Origin: Tritrichomonas musculus
Taxonomy: Eukaryota; Parabasalia; Tritrichomonadida; Tritrichomonadidae
Assembly: GCA_039105265.1 (NCBI GenBank)
Contig: JAPFFF010000003.1
Coordinates: forward strand, 4,092,001-4,156,000
Length of the DNA: 64,000 nucleotides
Direction of reading: 5' to 3'
Under the pieces are notes generated by a model. It did no database searches. It saw only the letters and a list, made by a program, of their open reading frames with translations, and was not told the DNA's origin. How positions within the stretch are numbered: the stretch's first letter is position 1; each line of letters begins with the position of its first letter. Shown here one piece after another: positions 52,270 through 61,942 of the stretch. The position numbers were made by a program, and so were the translations under genes.

Positions 52270-53894
52270 CGAAAAAATAATTCAATGAAAGAAATATTAA
52301 ATATTTGAGAGAATAGAAAAATTTTCAATAGAATTATAAATTTTTTAGAAAAATATTTGAGATTTTTTCAAAAGAATTTCATATGTGAACCGTTAAAACG
52401 TTTTAATGAATAATCAGAAGCATAATCATTAATATGGCTAAAAATATATATAAGTGAATATCACATTTTTTCAATATATGCATTTCGCCATAATTCTTTA
52501 CTAACAGAATTTAATTCAAAAAAATGCGAAAAAAATTGAGAAAATTAATTAAAAAAATATATCAATATTCATCACATTTTCTAACAAATATTTTAAATAC
52601 TTGAATTATATACAATCAAATATCTTAATTTCTTTCTCATAATAACAATTTATAAAACAAAAATTTGATAAATAATAACACACTAATATGGAAAATTTTC
52701 TAAATGATGTATATATAAAAATTTTTAAAAAGCATTTTTAAAAATAAGCAATATAATTATTTAATCAAATTATAAGAAGATCATACAGCTGCATTTTCAA
52801 TGTATCAGTATGTATAAGTGTTCTAATTAATATATTAATTGATTTATATTCATTTTGATGATATGATATGTAATTCTCTAAAATACATCTTTTGTTTTGA
52901 AATTTTGGCCTTTATCTCACATATCTCAATATCAAAAAGGTCTTATTATTTCTGGTATTTAATGTGATTATTACTTATTGACTAATTATACATAATTCAT
53001 TTAATATTGATATGTTTACATTTAATTTATACAATTTTGATTTAGGACTTGGTAGGATCAAATATAAAATCTCTTTTTTGTAGGTAAAATATCTCATTTA
53101 ATATTTAGTAACACAAAACTTTATCAATTAAATTGCATTAACATTTAAATATATAATACTATTTTACCAATAATTTCAAAAATTATCTCAGAAGACAATT
53201 TGCTGTCATTCAATTTTTTGATATCGGACCTGTTGAAGTATAAATTTTTGAATAAAAATGTAAATGAATTAAAAAAATACCCAATAGGAAATATTCAGCA
53301 AATGATTAATTTTGATATATTAATAGTTCAAGCGCTACATTTTTGAATTCGCATACTTCTATTCATTTGAAAGTTATGAATTTGGCTAAAACCACTTTTT
53401 TTATCGCCTCTTTAAAATTGAATTATAAGGTATGCAATAAATAATATCATAGTAAACTTACAAATATCCCAAAATTAAACTCTGTTTAAGAAAAAAGTAT
53501 AACAAAATTTTTTCAGAATATTGATGATCATTAAAATTTTTTTTTAATTTATGTAATTTTGGTCAATAGGAAAAGTGAGCAAGCAGGTATATATTTAATA
53601 AAAACCATTTATTTTTTGATTAATAAAGTTGTTCTGTTGTTCTATTCATTTTAATGTCATTTTTAATTTGGATGTTTTTCTTTCATATACATAAGGGATC
53701 TCATTTATTATTGATTTATTTTAATAAATATCAAACATATAATATAATAATATATTTTAGAATTACAATAACAAATTATTTAAGGAGATATTTACACAAA
53801 AAGTTCATATTATATTTGTTAACAAGTCCTTAAATGGAATTGAAAGCTGTATAACGTTTTTTATTGTTAAATACATATTTTATGTGTTTTGGCC
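52270..53894. other. 1.6-kb gene-free AT-rich region
   Basis: Divergent intergenic sequence. An AACG word lies at 53853-53856, about 40 bases before the next start. No repeats, RNA genes or coding stretches were recognised. Confidence 0.5.
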
Positions 53895-55415
53895 ATGAAG
53901 AAAATCAAACAACCTTCTCATGGTCATAAAAGAAATTCTCAACTCTCATATAGTTACAGATATTCACCGCTTTATTATAATCCGCATCAAAGCACTTCCG
54001 ATTCAAAATCTCAAACTTCAATTTTATCACCAAAGCAAAATAAAAATTCAAATAAAAATTTACAAATCCGTCCAATTTCAGATAATCAGCATATCGTTGA
54101 TTTGTATGACAATATTTCGAATAATGGTGATATCACTATTGTTGATGACTCGGATTTGCAACTTTTGGCCCTATATGTTCGTGAAACGAAGCAGAGGGCA
54201 TCTCTTCAAAAAGATTTTGATCAAGTTGATAACCTTGATGATAAATTATCTTTAATTAAAGGTGAAATCACAAGTCGAAGTAAGAACCTACAAGATCAAT
54301 TAAATTCACAGAAAACTAACTATGAAGTTGAAGATGTTAAAAATATGAATGAAGAAATGTTAAATATTCAGGAGCAAGAGCTTCAGGAATTTGATAACAA
54401 TACAAATCAAATTATTAATGAAACAATGGAAAATCAGGAATGTGAGCAAAATTCATTTGATAATAATTGGGAAACATCAATGCCAAATAAATACAGAAAA
54501 CCGTCAACAGCATTACTTCAAATGAAGCAAATCGAAAAATCAGCAATTCTCGTGGGAGATATTTCAAAAGCACGTCAAATGCAAGTAGAAATTGAGGAAC
54601 AAACGCAAAAAGAAGCAAGCGAGCAAATTAAAAAATTTAATTCAGATTATACAAAAATGAAAAAAAGGCTCATAGATAAACAGCAGCAAGAAATGGAAAG
54701 AATCAAGCAAAATAGAAGGGAATTGAGACAAATAATTGTAACGAAACATGAATTGGATAAAGAAGTTTATTCAAAAAGAATTAATGTTATTAATAATAAA
54801 GATACAACGTCAAAACAAATAAAATCATCACAATCAGAATCGGGTACTGAACTTTATGGATGTTCTTTATCGCATATTATGCAAGAAACCCAGTTTGGAA
54901 TTGATCCTCTTCTTCCAGAATTGCCTCAACAAAATTGTAAAACTGGACCAATTATGCATTCAAATTTTTACAATTCCCCAAATAAAAATAATATTAGCAG
55001 AACTAGACCTAATTCTAGAGCTTCTACTAAGAGAGGTTCTTCTGTTCAGGTTGGAAGTCATAATCTGTGTAAATTTAAATGGATTTTAGCACCTTCTCCT
55101 GATCCCAAATATCGAACAAAAACTGACGATTCTTCACCAAAACCAAAGAAAAAAAATAATTTTAAATTTGTAAAAAAGCCTAATTTCACCAATAAATTCG
55201 ATTATATATTATCGCCATCAAAAAATCAGACTGAAAAATCAAGCACTAATCATAAAACACCAAATTTAAATAATAATGAGCAACAGCGAGATAAAATTTC
55301 AAAAGAATTTCAATCTAATGATTCAAATTCACCTAACGAAAAAAAATATTCAGTTCTTGACACAAATGAAATAAAATTTTCATTTGATGCTGATTCTCAA
55401 GATGAAAAAAAATAA
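53895..55415 (+). CDS. Hypothetical coiled-coil protein
   Basis: A 506-residue protein; the start is the ATG at 53895. The frame is open to a TTG at 53889, and an out-of-frame ATG at 53882 would give only a 15-codon upstream frame. The first 60 residues are basic and disordered. About 75-170 and 205-300 are charged helices forming coiled coil (SDLQLLALYVRETKQRASLQ, KARQMQVEIEEQTQKEASEQ, LIDKQQQEMERIKQNRRELR). The KPSTALLQMKQIEKSAILVG block followed by a second charged helix looks like a recurring module of trichomonad coiled-coil proteins (from memory, unverified). The C-terminal 200 residues are Ser/Asn/Lys-rich. A cytoskeletal role is possible but not shown. Confidence 0.65.
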   Translation: MKKIKQPSHGHKRNSQLSYSYRYSPLYYNPHQSTSDSKSQTSILSPKQNKNSNKNLQIRPISDNQHIVDLYDNISNNGDITIVDDSDLQLLALYVRETKQRASLQKDFDQVDNLDDKLSLIKGEITSRSKNLQDQLNSQKTNYEVEDVKNMNEEMLNIQEQELQEFDNNTNQIINETMENQECEQNSFDNNWETSMPNKYRKPSTALLQMKQIEKSAILVGDISKARQMQVEIEEQTQKEASEQIKKFNSDYTKMKKRLIDKQQQEMERIKQNRRELRQIIVTKHELDKEVYSKRINVINNKDTTSKQIKSSQSESGTELYGCSLSHIMQETQFGIDPLLPELPQQNCKTGPIMHSNFYNSPNKNNISRTRPNSRASTKRGSSVQVGSHNLCKFKWILAPSPDPKYRTKTDDSSPKPKKKNNFKFVKKPNFTNKFDYILSPSKNQTEKSSTNHKTPNLNNNEQQRDKISKEFQSNDSNSPNEKKYSVLDTNEIKFSFDADSQDEKK

Positions 55416-55975
55416 AATAAAGTTTTAAAAAACAAAAGAAAATATTTAGTTCCTGCTTTCAGACAAATTTTAAAAAATTGTCAATAGATTTGATCAATGA
55501 ATTAGATTAATTTTTTTATTAATCAATTTGCTTGAAATGATAAGAGAAATATTTTATTGCATTTATGATATTATATTCGGAAATTATATTTAATGTTAGT
55601 AAAAATATAAATTATGTATTATTAACCAAAATTTTTTTTTATAATTATATCATGAATTATAAAATACTTATCAATGTTCATCCCTAATATCTCAGTAATG
55701 CTGATATTTTGCCAATTTTGAAAATAATTTTTAGCTCGAAAAAATATTTCAGAATAAATTTGCTGAAAATGAGAACAAACTCAATAATTATTAAGTTGAC
55801 ATTGTCAACTGTATCATTTAGTTTGAGGAAAATGAAATGATCTTGGAATATTAAATATTTTTGTATATTAAAAAAAAAAAAAAATATTCAAAAAGTCGGA
55901 TTGTATCAAATTCAAAATGAATTGAATAGTGGAAAAAAAAAAAAAAGAAAAGAAAAAATATCCGTTTAAAATATA
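55416..55975. other. Intergenic, no gene recognised
   Basis: AT-rich with A-runs near 55870 and 55933. CCGTTTAAAA (55962-55971) sits just before the next start and is the complement of the AAACGG word. Confidence 0.5.
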
Positions 55976-56500
55976 ATGAATGACAACGAAATCGAACAGC
56001 AAACAACAGCGAGCCCAAAGCCAGACGAACCGAAAGATTGTGATTGTACATCAGGAAATTGTTTAAACTTAGATTGTAAATGTTTTAAGCATGGTCGGTT
56101 TTGTAATCATGGTTGTAAAAATCCAAATTGCGAAAATAACGAAGAACACGCAGAAAAACGTATTTCAGTAATGGAAGAGCTTTTATCTGCCAATCCAATG
56201 GCCTTTACTGCTGATGATACATTAAATCAAGACGAGTGTGCTGCTATTTTTAATTTTGCTATGTTAACTTCATCAGTTGATTCAGAAAAATTCAAAGCAA
56301 AGCCAAGAGATCCATCTGTTTCGCGTTTATTAACACCTCAAATTGTTCATCTAGCCATACAAACAGTCATGTCTTCCGTGAACGAAGATCTTGAAAATAC
56401 AATTAAAGGCAATTTCGAAGAGAAAACTGAAAACAGTATCGCGTCTGAGTTTAATAATGTTTTGAATACACTTATTCAGCATTTTCGCGGTCATATCTAA
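55976..56500 (+). CDS. Tesmin/TSO1-like CXC-domain protein
   Basis: A 174-residue protein from the ATG at 55976. Residues 20-53 form one CXC domain with cysteines at 22, 24, 29, 34, 36, 43, 47 and 52 (CDCTSGNCLNLDCKCFKHGR, then FCNHGCKNPNC). The canonical domain has nine cysteines; the CxC pair late in the motif is here a single Cys (C47-K-N-P-N-C52), so one is missing. LIN54/tesmin relatives carry two CXC domains joined by an RNPxAF linker and bind CHR-type DNA. Here there is one, followed by about 110 helical, acidic residues without a linker motif. It is likely a small zinc-binding, possibly DNA-binding, regulator. Confidence 0.8.
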   Translation: MNDNEIEQQTTASPKPDEPKDCDCTSGNCLNLDCKCFKHGRFCNHGCKNPNCENNEEHAEKRISVMEELLSANPMAFTADDTLNQDECAAIFNFAMLTSSVDSEKFKAKPRDPSVSRLLTPQIVHLAIQTVMSSVNEDLENTIKGNFEEKTENSIASEFNNVLNTLIQHFRGHI

Positions 56501-57043
56501 CAAAAATCTTGTTTTCTAAATTAAACTTTTTGTTTTTAGTTAAATTATTTAAAAACCTTTCTATAAAAATATGTCTTCTCAGCTAGCATTTTTTCTTTAT
56601 ATGCATACTTAAAAATTTTCAAATCCAAAAATGTTGAATAACCGTCTAAGTTGATCATATGTTTTTAAAACTATTATTTGAAGTATGATACTTCAAATAA
56701 TATAGCCAAAATCCGTAGTTTAGTATGAACTTGAAATCGATTTATACTATTTTAATTTTTGAAAGATAGTACTTTAGTTTTTGACTCCAAATATAATCAT
56801 AACTCTTTAATTGAATCATATGTTAGATATTTCAACTATTCCAGTTATAAAAAAAATGTCCAAGAAAATCTGAAAATGAATTGTTAACTTTTTCGCGATA
56901 TTGCAGCTATTTCATCCCATTATGATTTTCATTTCCTCTATTCATTGCGAATAACAAACATCTATTTTGATTCATCTTAAATCATTTTCACGTTAATGTG
57001 TAGATTTCAATTTATTGAATGAATAAATGGACATTAAAATAAA
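56501..57043. other. Intergenic, no gene recognised
   Basis: Includes an inverted pair (TATTATTTGAAGTATGATAC and TTCAAATAATAT, 56670-56702) that could form a hairpin. CACGTTAATGTG at 56989-57000 lies about 45 bases before the barstar-like start. Confidence 0.45.
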
Positions 57044-57454
57044 ATGGAGCGAATGAAGATTGTGATAGATGGAGAACATTTTTCAACGATTGAAGAATTT
57101 TATGATGAAATGGATAAACTTCTTACTAAAAATCTTGACTGGAAAACTGGGCACAATCTTGATGCTTTCAACGATTTACTTCGAGGAGGTTTTGGTGTTC
57201 ATAAATATGGTCAGCCACTTGATATTTTGTGGATACATGCTGATAAGAGTCGTAATGATCTTGGGTACCATGCAACTGAATTATATTTGCAAAAAATTTT
57301 GGAAAAATGCCACCCAAGCAACCGTAATAGAATTTCAGAAAAAATAACTGCATGCAAAAATCATCAAGGTCCAACTCTTTTTGATCAAATAATCGAAATT
57401 ATTCAAGATACCGATGACTCAGGGCATGATTGCACAATTTCTTTTGAAAATTAA
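57044..57454 (+). CDS. Barstar-like (ribonuclease inhibitor fold) protein
   Basis: A 136-residue protein from the ATG at 57044. It has the barstar pattern: IVIDGEHFSTIEEFYDEMDK, then GHNLDAFNDLLRGGFG (the NLDA(F/L)xDxL core of barstars), a strand LDILWIHADKSRNDLGY, and long helices including YLQKILEKCHPSNRN and LFDQIIEII. Barstar of Bacillus blocks the nuclease barnase. Extended bacterial relatives with GGFG and SRxxLGY motifs resemble this one. No signal peptide or membrane segment is present, so it should be cytosolic. No barnase-like gene is visible here. A bacterial-type inhibitor in a protist suggests lateral transfer, but base composition is already AT-rich like its neighbours, so any transfer is not recent. 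The true partner is unknown. Confidence 0.75.
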   Translation: MERMKIVIDGEHFSTIEEFYDEMDKLLTKNLDWKTGHNLDAFNDLLRGGFGVHKYGQPLDILWIHADKSRNDLGYHATELYLQKILEKCHPSNRNRISEKITACKNHQGPTLFDQIIEIIQDTDDSGHDCTISFEN

Positions 57455-58030
57455 TCTAATATGATTTGGAACTTTTATGGTGATATTTATATTTAATCAT
57501 ATTAAGGTTTATAATTAATTTAAAATTATTTTTATAAATTAAAGAACTAAATTGTTATTAAATACAAATAATTTGAAAATCCTATCCGATATCTTTGTCA
57601 TCTTCTCTATCCAAAAAAGGGAGAAGAAAACGCATTTATAATGGATCAAAAGGCCATCAATAAAATTTCTATATTTTAATAGAATTTTTTTAAAAAAACT
57701 CATGAGTGACCCTATTTTATTTTCAAAATTCATATCATTTATCTTAGACTTCTTGATTAAGTAGTTTTAATATTTTTCGTAATTCATGAGCCACTCAAAT
57801 CAGCAAGCATGATTTCCTAATATTTTCTGTAAATAAATATCCTGCAAAACTTCAGACATAACGCAAATCATTTATTCTCTCAATTTTAAAATAAATGATC
57901 AGGATGATCCCTCTAACAAAATGAAGAAACCTTTAAGTTTTGTTGTTTATCTCTTTTAAAGCAAACAAACAAATAAATGAAAATCGTAAAATCAAATTTT
58001 ATTAACATTGAATGATGAATATTTTTTTTT
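57455..58030. other. Intergenic, no gene recognised
   Basis: AT-rich 3' flanks of two genes; nothing recognised. Confidence 0.5.
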
Positions 58031-59247
58031 TTAACCATGAATAGAAGAAGTTGATGCATTTTTCATTTTAAGTTTCTGTCTGTTTTGATCTGAATGTCTC
58101 TGCATTGCTTCTTGATTTTCATTCGCTTGTGGTCCTTCAAGCAAAGAAGGCGGCGTGTCACCTGAGTCATCAACAGCATCAGGATTTGCTTTATTTAGAA
58201 GCAAATAGTCGATCAAGGCTCTATTTCCATTTCTTGCTGCGTAATGAAGAGGTGTCCTTAAATGGCAATCAAGTGCACTTATATCTGCCCCATTTTCGAC
58301 TAACGATTGGGCAATTTCCAAATTTCCTGCAAGTGATGCAAGATGAATCGGAGTTACTCCTTCATCATCTTGGGCTCGAACATTTGATTTTGGAATGAGC
58401 ATATGTGCAATTTTAGTATGTCCATAATATGAAGACCAATGTAAGGGAGTCCGACCAGATAAGTCTGGAATTTTTGGATCGGCCCCATATTGAAGTAAAA
58501 CACTAACTGTTTGAACGCGTGCAGACCCAATGACATCTTTCTTGGTTTCTTCATCTGTAGCTGATGTTGCTTCGTAAAGTGGTGTTCGATGAGTATTTAA
58601 AAAAAAATACCGTCTGTCGTTCGAGCATTTATATCCACTCCTTGTGATACAAGAAATTCAATCATTGGAATAAGGCATAATCTAGCAGCGCAATGAATTG
58701 GCTCTCTATAAAAAAAAATTATTAAAATTCTGCAAAAATTATGTGCTGATGGATCAGCACCGGCCTGTATTAAGTATTCAGCACACTGTCTTTGATTTTT
58801 CATTGCAGCCCAATGAATTGGAGCAAAATAAATAAATAAATATGAAATTCCATCAAAGTTAAATTAATAATATTATAATCATTCAAAAAAATATCAGCGC
58901 CTGATTCAATTAAAATACGAAGAATTGAAGCTGATCCATATATGCATGCTAAACAAACGGCAGTATGATTAAAATATGATGATTGAAATTCCTTTATTAT
59001 CTCGAAGATCAAGATTAATTCCTAAATCTATTACAAGTTGAGCCATTTTATCACGTTGATGAACTGTTGCTGCATGTAAAAAAGAAGGATTTTCAAGTAT
59101 AATATGATTAAATTCAATAGTAGCAATATAAAAATATTAAAATAAAACTTGTCGATTCAATTCTACTGTTGATGGAACAAGAGCTGAAAACTGTTCTTCG
59201 TTTCCTTGACAGCATAGTTTAAATGCTTTCTTTTCATTTGAATTCAT
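58031..59247 (-). CDS. Ankyrin-repeat gene interrupted by 20-22-nt segments
   Basis: Minus strand. A likely ATG lies at 59245-59247 (MNSNEKKAFKLCCQGNEEQF) and a TAA at 58031-58033. About seven ankyrin repeats can be read, for example GRTPLHWSSYYGHTKIAHML, GVTPIHLASLAGNLEIAQSL and LRTPLHYAARNGNRALIDYL, followed by a short polar tail. The last four repeats (58031-58588) are continuous. Upstream, AT-rich segments interrupt the reading at 58589-58608 (20 nt), 58708-58728 (21), 58828-58848 (21), 58852-58871 (20), 58968-58989 (22) and about 59095-59148 (54). Several change frame. They are candidate ultrashort introns or some other removable sequence, though none has GT...AG ends; a decayed gene is the alternative. 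Ankyrin proteins bind partner proteins; the partner is unknown. Confidence 0.6.
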
Positions 59248-59850
59248 ATTAAAATTTTAAAGCATTTAAATTCTAACGATTGTAAATTTTTTAGATTTTT
59301 AAATTTTTTTTGGTTGTATTAATATTACCATTATTTAATCAGCAAAATGAAATTAATAATCAAAGACAATAGCCTCATCATAACCAAATGGCAATTATCA
59401 TTTAAAATATTTCATTTTTTTAGAGTGATTTTTTTTATCAAATTGGCATAAAATATTATATATCATAGCCATATACATTAGATTATATTATAGTTTTTTT
59501 GAAAAATGAATATATTATTAGATATTTTAATTTCAATAAGAGTAAAAATAGTTGTATTATATAAATAAACAGATTGATACTATTAAAATCTTAAAGTAAA
59601 TTCAAAAAAAAATATATGTTATGCGAAAACTAAAAGTATTAACAAATAATCATTTTTATATATAGTGTAAATTATGGTATTGGTATTCTAATTAACTCAT
59701 ATTAAAACATCTAATGCTACTAAATTGATAAAAGTAGTTTAATTCAAAATCAATGCTGGAAAAGCATGCAAAAAAAAAAAAAAAATTGAAAATGAGTGAA
59801 TTCATTATTTAATTCAATATATAAACGTTCAACGACCATTGTAAATTTTT
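59248..59850. other. Divergent intergenic region
   Basis: Lies between the divergent ankyrin and 14-3-3 genes. AACGTTCAACGACC (59824-59837) sits about 14-27 bases before the 14-3-3 start and contains two AACG cores. Confidence 0.55.
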
Positions 59851-60579
59851 ATGTATAGTGCTGAGGATTTAGCTTATTTTGCAAATGTACTCAACCAAAT
59901 ATCTCGTCCAAAGCAAGCAGCCGAGTATATTGATCAACTAATTAATATGAAGCCTGCTCTTACCCATTCGGAATACGAATTATTTGGTTTAGTTTACAAA
60001 AGCGCGATTGAGCCAATTCGTAAAACACTTCGAAGTCTTATGGGATTTTATGATGAAGAAGTTGATGGAGGCCATGCTCTTCGGGCAGAATCAATTCAGA
60101 TTGAAAAAAGAAAGTCGCATCTAGAATATACAAAAATTTGTCATCATGTAATTGATCTTATCACAGATACTCTTTTACCCAATGCTGCTGACCAAAAAGC
60201 TCAAATTTTTTATAATAAAACACTTGGTGATTACTATCGTTACTTAGCAGAATTTGAAAGTAACGAAGAAGCAAAAAAAGTTATTAGTGAAGCAGAGAAA
60301 GCATACAATCAAGCTTTAAATGTTTGCACAACTGATCTTCTTCCATGCGATCCTCTTAGGCTGAGCGTGATATTGAATTATGCTATATTTAAATATGAGC
60401 ATTTAAAACAAACAAATGAGGCAACAGAACTTTTACAGAATGCCAAAAAAGAAGCTGAACCAGAATTGGGTCAGCTTAGTCAGAATTCTCAAAATGAGGC
60501 GTTGCAAATATTAACTGCAATAAGAGATAATCTTATTATTTGGTTTGATGATGAGAATGACAAAGACCAAATTGCTTGA
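59851..60579 (+). CDS. 14-3-3 protein
   Basis: A 242-residue protein, the usual family size, from the ATG at 59851. The helices follow the family: ELFGLVYKSAIEPIRKTLRS (the region of the first 14-3-3 signature), a central LGDYYRYLAEF (normally MKGDYYRYLAE), and the C-terminal NEALQILTAIRDNLIIWFDD (second signature; usually LIMQLLRDNLTLW). The phosphopeptide-binding pattern Arg-Tyr in DYYRYLAEF is present. The pocket Lys/Arg near the start of the protein are less obvious, and the N-terminal dimer helix is short. 14-3-3 proteins bind phosphorylated Ser/Thr partners as dimers. The acidic tail DDENDKD is typical. Confidence 0.92.
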   Translation: MYSAEDLAYFANVLNQISRPKQAAEYIDQLINMKPALTHSEYELFGLVYKSAIEPIRKTLRSLMGFYDEEVDGGHALRAESIQIEKRKSHLEYTKICHHVIDLITDTLLPNAADQKAQIFYNKTLGDYYRYLAEFESNEEAKKVISEAEKAYNQALNVCTTDLLPCDPLRLSVILNYAIFKYEHLKQTNEATELLQNAKKEAEPELGQLSQNSQNEALQILTAIRDNLIIWFDDENDKDQIA

Positions 60580-60762
60580 ATTTTCACAAACAATAATACT
60601 AAATGCGTGTCTTTTTAGTTAAATTTTAATATATATTAAATCACACTGTAACATTATATTCAAAATTTCTTTTGAGGTCAAAAAATATTCAAAAGATTTA
60701 ATCAACTCTAAAAAAAGCAAATGATTTTAACAATATGATTTAGAAAAAAAAAAAAAACAAGA

Positions 60763-61701
60763 TTATATTCCGAATTCCAATTCTTGAAGGTGGCCTGAAT
60801 AGAAAATATCATCATCATAATTATTTTTTCTCGGTGATCCAATCAATTCCATTGGATTATTATTTAAAAATGACATTTCATTTAAAGTTAAGTTTCCTGT
60901 TATATCATCATCGAACCTATCTGCAATTGGTGAAAGCATAGATCTAAATGATAATGATGAATCAGGGGTTTCAATATCCAAGTTTGAAGAAATAGGAACC
61001 TTGAACTTTTGAAACTGGTCATCTATAACATCTAAGCTGTTTGATGGAAGTTCGTTTTCCTTTCCATGATTTTGTTGATAATTTGATTGAGAAGTGAAAG
61101 GAATTGGTAAAAGAGGAACAGCATTCTCATTATTTTTCTTTGCTAAAGATTCAGGTTGTTTATTAGATGAATCTGTTTTTCTATGGTATCTTTTTGAGCT
61201 TTCTGGAGCGAGTGATCGTTTCCCATTAGAATCAACTTTAACTCTTTTAGAAAGAGATGAATGCCATCGGTTTTTTATTGCATTATCTGTTCTCCCAGGA
61301 AGCATTTTTGCAATTAATGACCATTTTGGACCTCTTTGATAATATTGTTCAAAAATTATTGAATCTTCTTCATAGCTCCAAGATCCTTTGAGGACATTCG
61401 GATTTAAATGATTAAACCATCTTTCTCGGCATTGTTTAGGTGACCTCTCTGGTAAAAATTTCGAAATACTGGGCCAGCTATGTGGACCATTTTTTTCCAC
61501 GAATTCTATAATTATTTTATCTTCTTCATGTGTAAAAGGCCCTTTCACGAGTTGAGGATTTAAACATTTTTCCCATCTAGCAGCAATTTGCGTTGGAGTT
61601 CTCTTTGGTAGCTTTGCAGATGCTGCACTCCATTGTTTACCGTGTGTATTGACAAATTTACGAAGAATTGTATCTTCCTCTTCAGTCCAAAATCTTCTCA
61701 T
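60763..61701 (-). CDS. Three-repeat Myb DNA-binding protein
   Basis: A 312-residue protein starting at the ATG at 61701. Three Myb repeats fill the first 155 residues: R1 (RRFWTEEEDTILRKFVNTHG, about 3-47), R2 (GPFTHEEDKIIIEFVEKNG, about 53-99) and R3 (GSWSYEEDSIIFEQYYQRG, about 105-150), with regular Trp spacing (the first Trp is Phe in R2) and recognition helices SPKQCRERWFNHL and TDNAIKNRWHSSL, which match c-Myb/R1R2R3 proteins and predict binding to an AACNG-type site. The C-terminal half is polar. The family is expanded in trichomonads, where Myb proteins regulate genes through AACG-containing elements. Two CGTACGTTAA copies lie 96 and 115 bases upstream. Confidence 0.92.
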   Translation of the reverse strand: MRRFWTEEEDTILRKFVNTHGKQWSAASAKLPKRTPTQIAARWEKCLNPQLVKGPFTHEEDKIIIEFVEKNGPHSWPSISKFLPERSPKQCRERWFNHLNPNVLKGSWSYEEDSIIFEQYYQRGPKWSLIAKMLPGRTDNAIKNRWHSSLSKRVKVDSNGKRSLAPESSKRYHRKTDSSNKQPESLAKKNNENAVPLLPIPFTSQSNYQQNHGKENELPSNSLDVIDDQFQKFKVPISSNLDIETPDSSLSFRSMLSPIADRFDDDITGNLTLNEMSFLNNNPMELIGSPRKNNYDDDIFYSGHLQELEFGI

Positions 61702-61796
61702 AAAGAAAAAATGAGATTTTATATTTATTCAAAATCTATCTTCAAAAAGTTGCGAAATTGCTTTTATTTTTGAGAGATGAGCGAAAATTTGAATAC

Positions 61797-61825
61797 CGTA
61801 CGTTAAAACTTATTTCGTACGTTAA
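61797..61825. promoter_or_regulatory. Twin CGTACGTTAA motif upstream of the Myb gene
   Basis: Identical decamers at 61797-61806 and 61816-61825, 19 bp apart. Read on the gene strand they are TTAACGTACG, with the AACG core expected for Myb binding. Autoregulation is an inference. Confidence 0.5.
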
Positions 61826-61942
61826 GAATAAACAAAAACTCAAAATAAAAAATAAAAAATAAAATTCAAAAAAAATGTGAATTGCATAGTAATTTAATTT
61901 AACAATTAAAGTAAATCACATAATAATTACAAAATAATAATT

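Noticed and set aside
58840-59012. A 70-codon frame read straight through two of the ankyrin interruptions
   Set aside because: The reading through the interruption loses the ankyrin pattern, so it is not a separate gene.
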